This document shows, piece by piece, positions 1 through 10,248 of a stretch of DNA of 64,000 bases. A model generated the notes under the pieces. It was not told the origin of the DNA, did not search any database, and saw only the letters and a list, made by a program, of their open reading frames with translations. Both the position numbers and the translations under genes were made by a program. Position 1 is the stretch's first letter, and each line of letters opens with the position of its first letter. This DNA comes from Gliomastix tumulicola (taxonomy: Eukaryota; Ascomycota; Sordariomycetes; Hypocreales; Bionectriaceae): NCBI GenBank assembly GCA_001599755.1, contig BCHX01000001.1, positions 1,302,001-1,366,000 of the forward strand. The letters are read 5' to 3'.

Positions 1-2229
1 AGAGGAGCAATGCCCAGCTGGGCAGCCGTGGCGAAGCAACCAGGGTTGGATATCCGCGTCGCCTGGTAGATCTGGTTGCGCCTCGTGATCTCAGGCAGGC
101 CGTACGTCCTGTTGACCTATGATTAGCTGCGTTACTCTCCCCCGTCGTCGATTTCGTGGAACTCACCAGGTGTTGTCGAAGCGGTAGTCGGCGGAGAGAT
201 CGACAATGACGCTCTTCTTGCCGGTGGCCTTCTCAGCCTCATCGATAGCCTCGATGTAGGGCTTGCAGACACCGTTGGGGAGGGCCATGACCCAGCAGTC
301 GATCTTGCCCTCCTTGGCGAGGGCACCCACGTCCTCGGCGGCGAGGTTCTCGTAGATGACCTTGCGCTTGGTGTAGCCCTTGAGCTCCGTGCCGGCGAGC
401 TCTCGGGACGAGACGTGCCTGAGGTCCATGAAGGGGTGGGCGTTGAGCAGGTCGATTAGGGCCTGGCCGGTGTATCCTCGAGCACCGATCAGACCGACGC
501 GGGCGGGGACGTCGTTGGAGGCGTTCTTCTTGCCCAGAGGAGGGTTGGGGTTGGTCGTCGTGGCGAATCCTCGTCGCTGCTGGTGGCCGAAGGTCTGCTG
601 GCCACGACGGGCAAAGGTGGAGTAGGCACGGGCAGACTGGCCGCCCTGGGCCTGGGAGAGGTTCTTGTTGGCAGTCTGGGCAGCGCGGCGGAGACGAGCC
701 TCGAGGTTGGTGTCACCGAGCATGGCACGGCCGTGGGAGATGAAGTCCTTGTGGATGGGGCCGAGCTTGTCCGAGCGGAGATCGCAGCCATAGTAGAAGA
801 GAACGCTTCCGTTGTGGTTGAAGCTGCCGTCAGCCTTCTCGAAGAACCAGGTGAGGTTCTCATCCTCCTCACTAACGGTCCAGACCAGGCTGGGGTTGTC
901 CTTGCGGACGGCGGCAAACACATTCTCGGCCACGTTGGTCAGCCAGCCGGACTTGGTGATGTTGAGAGTAGCCAGGGTGGCCAGGGGGCGGTCCTCGCTG
1001 GGAGGGAGGACAATGGCGAGGCACTGCATGGCCTCATCGAAGTAGGCAGTGAAGGGGTTCTCCCGCAGGACGTCCACGAACCGGTCAACGGTGGCCTCGG
1101 CATCCAGACCCTCGCGGTCGCGGATGAGGGTCTCCTTGATCTTCTCCAGATCCTCAAACTCCTCGACGGCATTGGCCTTCTGGATCTTGTCACCACGGCG
1201 GATGAGCGTTCCGGCACCGGAGTCGGTGAACAGCTCCTTCTGCAAATCGCTAGGGTGGATGATAGCGACACTGGAGGTGCGAGGAAGCGTGTCAAGCAGC
1301 TCCTTAATCTCCTTGATCTTGAGACGGGTTCCGTACCGGCACCACGGCTGGGACATGAGGTGGTCAAACTCCTCGTCGAGGTTGATGTGGGAGATCTTCT
1401 CGCCCTCGCCGTCGAAGAGACCGCCCTTCTCGGACAGGTAGACGACCTTGAGGGGCTCTAGCGCACGGGCGAGCTCGGCAGCAGCGACATCGGCATTGAC
1501 GTTGAGCAGACGGCCGTCCTCCGACTCGGCCATGGAGGTCATGATGGGCACGTAACCCGCCTCGATGGACCTCTCAATGGCCGCCTTGTTGACCTTTGTA
1601 ATCTTGCCGACATACTGCCACTTCTCCTTGTCGAGGTAGTCGGCCATGAAGACGCCGCCGAGGGAGCGGGTCGCGACGCCGAGCTCATCGAGCCTGTCCG
1701 TCAGCCGCAGGTTCTCCTCGAGGAACAGCTTCCGGGCGACGCCGAGCGTCTTGGCGTCGGTGACGCGGATGCCCTCCTCGAACTGCGGCTCGACGCCCGC
1801 CTCCTCGAGGAGCTTGTTGAGCTGGGGCCCCGCGCCGTGGACGATGACCGGGTAGAGCCCCAGCTCGTACAGGAAGAGCAGGCTGCGGCACAGCTCGTCG
1901 ATGTACTCGGTGAGGATGGCGCCGCCGACCTTGATGACGGCGAACTTCTGGGACGAGACCGAGGTGAAGAGCTTGAGGTACTGTTGGCCCTCGCGGCGGC
2001 TGCCGATGCTGCTGACGGTCTGGGCGACGATCTCGCGCGTTCGGTCGCGGGCGGGCGGGGAGGCGGCGGCGCGCGTGGTTGAGAGGCTCCTGTTGCTGTT
2101 ACTGCTGCTGCTGCTGCTGCTGCCGGCGTTGAGGCATCGGATCTTTGTCGGAGCACAGGCTCCAAGCCTGGATCGGCAGGCAGCTCGACGGGCTCCGGCC
2201 CGCAGAGCCACAGACGTGGCGGACAGCAT
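1..2229 (-). CDS. ARG5,6: Acetylglutamate kinase / N-acetyl-gamma-glutamyl-phosphate reductase precursor (partial, 3' end beyond window)
   Basis: This is a mitochondrial bifunctional precursor for steps 2 and 3 of ornithine/arginine synthesis: phosphorylation of N-acetylglutamate, then NADPH reduction to the semialdehyde. The model is complement(join(<1..108,167..2229)), with a 58-nt intron whose junction restores TGG and reads on as TYGLPEITRR. Residues 1-60 are Arg/Ser-rich and acid-free, as in a mitochondrial presequence, with a Ser/Asn run near 37-46 coded by CTG/TGC-type repeats. The kinase domain starts near residue 95 (KVGGAIL, then VIVHGAGPQLN). A vertebrate-like NAT domain lies near 380-530 (LTWFFEKADGSFNHNG). 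The reductase begins near 580 (VGLIGARGYTG), and its catalytic Cys is C712 in NPGC, in the second exon. The CDS leaves the window after about 724 residues. The precursor is normally cleaved into two enzymes. The identification is very secure. Confidence 0.96.
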
Positions 2230-3589
2230 CGTCTCGGGGGTTCTTCAGGCCAATTGACTCGGTGGGCAGAGGTCGGGACGCGAGGGGGATGCGGAATCGC
2301 TTCTTCTTTGCCGGGGAGGAGGGAAAGCGACGAGGGAAGGGGAGAGGAATGGGAAGAAAAATCTAATGGGTCCTGGCGGTGACTGTTTTTGGGGTGGTGG
2401 GCATTGGAAGCCAGAGAGAGAGGGGATACAAGGGCCGAGGTACCTTTTTGGTGGCCTCCAGCGCAAAAAGATACCTGCTGTCTTCCAGTGGGGGAGGGGC
2501 AGCGAGAGAAAAAAATCACTGCCAGACGGCCGACACCGCTCTCGGCAATCGAGAGGATTTACGTAGCTGCTACCTTACTACTCGTAGTAGATTGACGTCG
2601 AGCTTTCTTGTTGGGGACGGGCGGTGTGAAGCTGCCAGAGGCCTGGAAGTCTCTTTTTTTCGCTCGTTTTCTCTCTCTTTTATGGGCCACGGCGTGTCGT
2701 CTGTCAGACAGATTCCGGCACCAATTGAGCTGAAGTCCAGGTTCCCTTGCATTTCTCCAACTCGCATTGCCATGGGGTAGGTAGGTCACGTTGGGCTGCT
2801 CAGCTGCGTAGTCTGGTCAACCAACAGGCACCAAAACCGCATCCTTGGATCTTTATGCCCATCGTTGGATGCCAATTGGCACATCTGCTTATCTATTACT
2901 CCTTCGCTGGGTGCGCCCTGGACGGCTATCAAGCTTGCTGGCTAATGATTATACTTCCGCGCCAACTCGGCCTAAATTTGCATGCAATGCATGTGGTATT
3001 ATTCGGAACCATCCATTGATCCGTTCCAGCTGAAGCAGCCGATCAACCTCCCCATCGGTCGCATTTCTCAGTGCACGCTCTTCCAGGTGACACAGCATCC
3101 AAGGGGGAAAGTTATATCTCCATTAAATACGTGGGGGAAACGCCTAGCCTTCAGTGATACATGTAATCCGACAACCCGGCTTGCGCACGAGGGCAGCAAA
3201 GAAACAATTCCGACGCTCTCCAGCAGACCCGAAGCCGTCGCCCGTCCTTCCTTTGCCGTCTCTCCCTCAGGCGAAAAGCCGGCATTCTCTATAGAGAGCT
3301 GCGGGATTGAGGGGATGGTGGGAAAAAACAGCATGGCGTCCAAAATCAAAACAGGTCCCTTTCCATCGTGAAGCAAAGTCTCCCCGCCAAACTTCGTCCT
3401 ACGTCCTGTGCTCAAGTGACAGAAAACCAATATTGAAAAGTCGTGTTCCCGCTCGTGGTGTTCGTGGGAATATTCGATGCTTGTCGTGAGATGGGCAGAA
3501 GCTTCCCCCCCGGGACAAAGGGATGGGCTGATTAGCCTACCCAGGCCGGTGGGAAAGCCGTATACCCAAAGAGATGGGGTGCGGGTCGT
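2230..3589. other. Intergenic: ARG5,6 promoter side and synaptobrevin 3' side
   Basis: I see no gene in this 1.36 kb. It lies between two minus-strand genes. The short reading frames in it overlap on both strands and show no family signature. The part next to 2229 is the ARG5,6 5' UTR/promoter and contains a TGACTC half-site (2255-2260). Confidence 0.6.
2255..2260. promoter_or_regulatory. Possible CPC1/GCN4-type half-site upstream of ARG5,6
   Basis: The sequence TGACTC lies 26 bases upstream of the ARG5,6 start codon. CPC1/CpcA (GCN4 homologues) bind TGACTCA-like sites in arginine genes. The seventh base here is G, not A, and the site may lie inside the 5' UTR, so this is only a candidate. 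Confidence 0.2.
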
Positions 3590-4483
3590 TTATCGTGTAG
3601 CAATAACTGAAAGTAACAATGTCAGCGATAGCAGTCTTTTTGAATACGAGAAGGTATCCAGGGGAGCGTACCAGTCGGGACGATGATGATGAGCAGAAGC
3701 ACAATGATGCCGACAATGATGCACACCCGCATCTTCATGTCCTTCCACCACATCTGCTTGCGGACCCGGTTGGCGCCGCGGCGGAAACCCTGGGCCGAGA
3801 TGGCCAGGTTGTCCGTCTTGTCCTGCAGGGCGTCGAGACGCTCACCACGCTGGGACACCTTGTTGATGTTGTCACGCATCACGCCGACGGTGTCGTCGAT
3901 TTGCTAGCGAGTCGCATGTCAGCATGTTGCACTCCTCTCTTCTCTGATGACAACGGCCTCCATAGGATATGAATTCGATGGCATCGCTCGTTGGTCAGGC
4001 TGCGAATCATGGAGTCCGAGGAGCGGGCCCAACTCGGGTCGTCCTGTCAGGGAACCCCCGTGAAGCTATCCTCGTGACGATGCCATTGGCGATTTCGATG
4101 CTCTGATGGTCGACACTTGCCGTCTCGTCGTCTTCGCTGCCGATGCGACCGCGGACAACACCGTTCTCATGAGATCATCGCGCTAAGGCACCCGCCCCTG
4201 AACCGGTCGCACGACGCCTCGGATTAGGGGAAAGCCATGATGTGCACGATAACAACACCACGCAGCCCATCCAAATGGTCGCCGGGAATGCCAGGAGCGG
4301 GACGAGAAAAGACAACAACAACAATAACAAAAACGACGGCTCGAAAGCTCCGTCCAGACGCATCGCCAAACTTACCGCTTGCAGCGCCTGGGTCCGCGCG
4401 TTGCCGCCAGCGCCATCCTGCTGAGGCGCGGTCTGGCCGCTGGGGATATAAGGGTCGTAGGGGGCGTCCTGCTGCTCAGGCAT
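3590..4483 (-). CDS. Synaptobrevin/VAMP R-SNARE
   Basis: This vesicle R-SNARE drives fusion of Golgi or endosome-derived vesicles with the plasma membrane (Snc1/2 family). The model is complement(join(3590..3606,3672..3903,4376..4483)), 118 aa. Exon 1 encodes a Pro/Gln-rich head ending RTQALQA. Exon 2 starts QIDDTVGVMRDNINKV, the SNARE motif, whose zero-layer Arg is in SQRGERLDAL. A single C-terminal membrane anchor follows KQMWWKDMKMR (VCIIVGIIVLLLIIIVPT). The third exon adds only VIATR and a stop; its acceptor is preceded by a CTGAC branch-like site. Both junctions keep the family reading, so the model is well supported. The first intron is 472 nt, long for this window. I give no symbol because Snc1 and Snc2 are not separable in filamentous fungi. 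Confidence 0.93.
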
Positions 4484-6191
4484 CTTGACTGTCTTCTCTT
4501 TCTGATCCGTCGTTCGGTTCTTTAACGGGGTGCTTCTCGCTCGCAGCGGTCGGCCGTCCGGGTTTGCGCGACGGTGGACTTCTCAAGGGGGGTTGTTTTA
4601 TCGTCGATACGTTTGAAGCGTGTGCGAAAAATGCGTAGATTGTCTTCTTCGAAAAAGGTCCGATGACGGATTTTTGGTCGTTGGGTGATGGGAAGGGGGA
4701 AAAGGGTGGTGACAAGGTTTGATTGGAGAGAGGAAGAAGAGAGAAATGCGAGGTTTGAGCATGAGACGGGCCAGAGTGGAGGTACCAGCACTGACTGATT
4801 CGTTCAGCACGGTGGTCATGGGCTGCTTTCTTTGGCAGGGGGGGGGGAGGCAAGGTACCTAACTTGCCTTAGCTAAGCCAAGCCAGAACAGGTACTGAGC
4901 TGAGTGTGGCGCATGCCATCGGGTGACGAAACCACCCGCCTCTACCTTGCTTGCCCAGCGAGCCGGGGGGCCAGCCAAATTCCAATAAATTCCACCTCCG
5001 ATCAATAGGCACAACTCCGAGTCCGCGAAAGGGAAGGTGATTAATCACGGTCGCAATAGCATGATGCGCACAGCTTGTATTCATCAAGTCTCATGAGATT
5101 GGTACATCGAACATCGACACTGTTCTTTGTCCACTGTCCTGACTCCTGTAACAGAACGACCTGACTCAAAACACACTAAGCCATACCATCGCCCGGCAGT
5201 TGCTTCGTCACGCGCTGATGTGTACGAATGTCACTGGAAATACCCTGCGTCCGCAGGACAAGAAAAATACGAGAGCACCAACGCGGGACAGAACTCTTTC
5301 ACGGCGACCACCGTACCGTCTCCAACAAGCTCCCTTCCCTTCCATTCACATGCTGCCTGCTGAACGGAGCGAGCAACTCCCCGTAGTGCTGACGTAGCCG
5401 CCCGCTTATCTCACCTGCACCGAGCCACGCAACACCCTGGAACGCCGTCCCGCTGGCCAGCCAACCGCACCCATTAATACTAGTAGGTACCCAATGTATT
5501 TTTGGTGTGGGAGGTGTGGCTTGAATACGGGAAGCAGCATGTGGCGGTGCAAATCTCGCATTTCCCGACCAGGCACTGACTGATCGGAAACCGTAAAGCT
5601 CCGTGGCATCCGCCATCGAAAAGAGAAAGTGTCAGAGATCTGCCCCATGGGTTTGATGCGATGCTGTGAATGCTTATTGGTCTCCCCCTGTGCTAACACG
5701 ACACGACACGCCAGTTGTTCCGTTCTTAGTTCTGGCATGCACGAGGAGACTAAAATACCATGATACGTTCGTGAAAAATTGGGCGGAATGCAACTCGTTT
5801 TCTTCTGTCCAGTGGCCACCCTCCCAAGTGGTGAAAAAAAAAGCTTGAGCCACATACACACCCAAATTGTGTGGTCCCATGACTTCAAGTATTTATTCGG
5901 CCGCGTGCCTCCGACGGTGGCTTAGTGACCAAACAATCCGATACTGGCTACGAATTACAAGGCTCAAGACCTCCATGTTTCAAATAGGTTGGGGGAAATT
6001 GTCTACTGAGATCGTAACTTGTCTTCCACACATTAATCAAATTATGCATTCCGCGGCCCAATCCGGGGTTTACCTCCCCATATTGCCCCAACATCTGTTG
6101 CCAAACAGCCCGAGAGCTTTCATCCATCGTCAATATCATTAGGTACCAAGTGAGTAAGAAGGAGAAAATAAAAGGGAATCGAAACATGTCA
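4484..6191. other. Intergenic: synaptobrevin promoter and upstream region
   Basis: I support no gene in this 1.7 kb. It contains a short poly-G run near 4840-4848 and a TGACTCA heptamer at 5162-5168 with no clear target. The small frames here have no recognisable motif and conflict across strands. Confidence 0.55.
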
Positions 6192-8989
6192 TCATTCGTT
6201 GTCGTCGTATTGTTGCCCCTCAATGAGGATCACCACCGTGATCGCGGCGGCATATGCCTCCCTCACCGCGCACGCAAAGCTAGGTGATGCTGTCAGTAAT
6301 AGAAAACAGGAGGCGATTACAGGAGTGTAAGAATCATGACTCACCAGGTCTTGCGTAGATCTGCAACAACGGCACTCAACCCCCAGTGTGCGCACCACGC
6401 CCTCGCGAGCACCTCGTTGTCCGGCACACCGAATGCGTCCACCACAAGAACCCTCTCCTCGTCGTGAGGCTCCTCCTCCTCTTTCGCAACTGCCGCGGGT
6501 CCCCCGCCAGGGCCGTGGTCTCCATGTCTGCTGGACGCTCGACTCTGGTGCCGGCTGTATAGCCCACCCCAGTCGCGCACGTTGACAATCTCGTCGGCTC
6601 GTGTTCGGGAGTAGACGTAGTCGAAGAAAAGCGGATGCGGCCCTTCGCTACATGGCCAGGCGGAGATGAAGGAGACATCATACATGAGTCGCAGCGGCCA
6701 CGAAACTCCATCGATGGCAAATTGTACCGTTGCGTCAAAGACTCGCGGTCTCGGATTCTTATCCTCAAGGCTGACAGCGGCCGCCGCAACCCGAAGCCCA
6801 AGCGTCTCGACTCGCACCGTGTCGATGATGTCCTCCGGGTCTGGGAGCTCCAGAACGTACTCGTCCACAGGGTATATGTCTGACTCCGGGCCCAGAGGTT
6901 CAGATCGCTGCGTCATGGACTCAACATCTTCTGGCTTCAAAACCTGTACCGGGCGTCGTGTTCGGATTCGCGCAATCTGAGAGCGGGTTAGGTCTGGTGT
7001 TGGGCGTGCCGGTCCTACCCAGCCGGCCACGGACCGACAGGTCGGTGCTAGGACTTTGCCAACGATGCACTGAGCAGACCAGTACGTATAACTACTACGA
7101 TACTGGAAGCCGCAGTTTGGGTGTATATGAGACAAAAGTGCGAGCTCGTCCGTTGCCGGGTCCGGATCCATATCGATGAGCGTGTTCATGATGAGGAATG
7201 GGAATGTAGGCTGTCGGATGTTACAGGTTAGTCAGGCTGTAAGAGCATCTCGGTAAAGTCGCAGCCCACTTACACCTGGAACAATGAGACCGCTGAAGAA
7301 GGCAAAGGAGTCTGAGCTGACTGCGTCCAGCGCAAGTTCCGAGTCTTTTTGCCTCAGATTCTCCAACGTCTCTGTTAGATTTGGCCACTTCATCATTGTT
7401 GCAAAGCGCCTCAGCATTTTGACTTGTCGCTTCTTTAGCTTATACCGTAGCTCGACTGCTTCATCTGTTAGTTTTGATTCTGCCGCAAAATGGCATTGCG
7501 TACGCCAGGGGGGGAAGGACAGAAGTCTAGGTGGGATCGTGGCTATACTTACTCTGGTCTGGCGTTTTTCCAAAGTCGTCAACGCGCACATACTGCCACC
7601 ACCTCCTCGCCAGTGCGAGGTTCCATTGTATGGACGGGGGTATCTGCTGCAAAAGTTTCTCCTTGGCCCAGTCCTTGTGCTGGCTTGACTGTATCCTCAG
7701 CTCCAGCTCCAGACTGAGTAGCAGCTGGTGGAAGAACTTCTGGTATTGCTCGGCAAAGTTCTCTTGATCACTCTCAAAGATGAATCGGGTGACGACCTGA
7801 TTCTTGGGGTTGGCAAAGTCGATCCAGTCCGGTCGTGAGAGTACTAGGATCAGATCGGTAATTTGCTTATCGAGAGTCTTGTGCGGACTGAGTATCCTAT
7901 CGGGGTCTCGGAGAATGCGCCTGTATAGGATCTTGTACAGAAGATCCGGGTCGTCGTCCTCCAGCCCTGGTTTCAACTCCTGCAAACGGTCGAATATCTT
8001 CTCTAGGGACATGGGCCGCGGCATGACCCCCGAATCCTTGAGCGCTATCGTAGATGGGAAGACGCTCACCATAGAGGCCCACTGATTGAGCGTTATCGTG
8101 CCGGGAAGTTGGCCGTAGTAGAAGGTGTAGCTCGGCTGCTCCAGCGTCTCCCATGGATACGTGGCCCGACTAGGAGACAGCATTCTCATGGTCATGAGCT
8201 GCGTCATCGAGTCATGAAGGTTGACCCCGTCGTGTTCGTCCCCCCGGTCCTCGCTGGTCGTGCAGTAGAGCGCAAAATGAGATGCCGAGGCATGCGGTAT
8301 CGATCTCCGGTGGCCTTTGTGGATCGGCACACCCCGACATATCAGCTGTGTTGCTTGCGCTTCTGTCAGCTCCTCCCGTATGGACATCCGACCTGGAGGC
8401 CACTCTGTCAGCGGCGAGGGAGAAGGCGTCCTGTGGCCATTAACGTTGACGGGTTGCTTCCCCCTGCTCTTCCGCGACTTGGGCACCTCCGGCTCCGTCT
8501 CCCAGTCAGGATCAGGCAGTGGCTCTTGCTGGAGTTCGGGGTCTTGACGACGTGGGCGCAACGAGATCGGGGGTTCAGCTACCGTTGCGCCCGAATCTCT
8601 GGCGCCAACAGCTCCAGCCCCAGGCCCAGCCTCCTCGGATGGGTACGATCTCCTGCGATCTCTTCGGGCAGCAGATGGGTCCCCATCACTTGCCCGTCTT
8701 GAGTTCCTCTGCACTGTCTGAAAAGCTCGAAAAGAATGCTCAAGTCAGAAATCGACGACGTCCAATTGATTGCGAAGCCATGAAGGGGTAACGCAGGTGC
8801 TTGGCTCACCTTTGGCCTTTTCCGTATCAGACTGCCACGGCGAAGCAGGCTGCCCAACAGACCCTTCCGAGGGGTCGTATCCGGGTTCGAGTCCATCATC
8901 ATGGCTCCGGTGATGTGGTGCTGCCGTTTCGTGTTCTCGACGGACGGTTCGTCGTCTTGGCGAGTTGGAGAGGTAAGAAACGAAAGCAT
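6192..8989 (-). CDS. Conserved fungal protein of unknown function (834 aa)
   Basis: I do not recognise a named family. The model is complement(join(6192..6279,6345..7210,7274..7479,7553..8717,8810..8989)). The five exons keep frame and sum to 2505 nt. The N-terminal ~170 residues are basic and Ser/Pro/Arg-rich, and look disordered. The middle (from WPPGRMSIREELTEAQATQL) is predicted helical and rich in Leu and charged residues. The last ~70 residues are compact and hydrophobic: VLVVDAFGVPDNEVLARAW, then CFACAVREAYAAAITVVIL across the last intron. I see no signal peptide, membrane span or catalytic motif. The start is uncertain: the ATG at 8989 is used, but a Met triplet about 28 codons downstream could serve. 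Frame-preserving junctions and a folded C-terminus argue that it is a real gene. Confidence 0.8.
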
Positions 8990-10248
8990 GGAGAAGGCGC
9001 AGCCACCGAGGACATGTCAGACCCTCGCAAGTAAGTAGCGTCGGTCACCGACGAGCTGCCCGCCCTCAGATATCCTCCCGAAGCCCAACCCAACGCCCTT
9101 GCGTTCCCCCAGCCCAAGCGCACGCAAAGCTGCTCCCTCTTCACTCCCTTTGGGGTCCTGCGCAAAACCCAGGTCACGATGGTTCGCAGATAAGCACGAA
9201 AAAGAGCAGGGACCCCGCCGAAGGAGTCGAGGGACCAATCCTGACGCGTTGGAACAAAAACAACAGAGAGAGAGAAACCGACGCTGCTCTCTCTCGAATC
9301 AAAAAAGCAAAAACGAACAAAGAAGAAGAAAAAAATTACGGTCGTAGTCGCTGTGCAGTCCGTTGCGCCGTCGCAGTGCTCGCAGAATCAGAAGAAGTCG
9401 TGATCAAGGCCAGAAACAAAGATGTGTCGAGAGTGAAGGCGGCGGCGGAGGGAGAAGAGGAACAAGCTGAGGCCAAGGAGGAGGAAGGGCAGAGATGCAG
9501 GGGCTGTCTCAATCGCGCCTCGATGCAGCCAGCCAATTTCAAATTGCGACGTGCGTCGGCGACGTGCATTGGCGGGCGGTGATTCAATGCAGGGCGGGCG
9601 GATCTTTGGGGACGCTTCGTTGCTGGACGGCGGGTGGAATTTGATTGACAGGCGGCGCGCGCGACGGTGACTTTTGGACTTGGATGGATCAGGCAGTCTG
9701 ACTGGGGGGTCGGTCTTCGAGATGCGTCGAGGTGCAGCGCAGGTGTTGTATCGTCATCCGTAGACGGGGGGTCGGTGCATTCTTGGCTGGCTGGCTGAGG
9801 GGATGCTTGTCGTTGACTGCCGTGATGTTCCAGGTCCCTGCACCAAAGCCTGTTTTTTCTAAGTCTATTTCTGTTCCTGCCTCAATTCATTTAGAGTTTG
9901 TTGCACCTGCGCTCTTGCCATGTTGTACAGAAGGCTCTCGCCGTGAAGCTTGTACTTTGTACCTTGTACCAGCGGCAGTGAGCTTTTTAGCGCTGTGATT
10001 TCAAGATGCACTAAGGTAACCGCCACTAAAATCCTCCCGCCGTTTCTACCCGCGCTACAATTCACGTCACAGTGCAAACGCGACCAAACGGGATCATGAA
10101 TATCAGAGCAAGCTTCTTAATCATTGCAATGGTTCTTTCCAATCAGGAACATCCAATTTGTTCAGCTAGTCGTGCGTCAATCCAGTAGAGTACAAACTAA
10201 TCCCACCTCAGACCTCGAAACCTTTCAATATCCGCCTCTCCCTCCATC
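8990..10248. other. Intergenic between the 834-aa gene and the VTC gene
   Basis: This 1.26 kb lies between two minus-strand genes. It is purine-rich near 9250-9340 (GA/AAG tracts), consistent with a 5' UTR or core promoter on the opposite strand. I see no gene. Confidence 0.55.

Noticed and set aside
583..1461. 292-codon plus-strand frame
   Set aside because: It is antisense to ARG5,6, which has recognisable domains.
5162..5168. TGACTCA (CPC1 consensus) at 5162
   Set aside because: It is about 680 bases upstream of a SNARE gene with no amino-acid link, and a 7-base match is expected by chance at this density.
8880..8900. tRNA T-arm-like GGGTTCGAGTCC
   Set aside because: There is no acceptor or anticodon stem around it, and it lies in a coding exon on the other strand.
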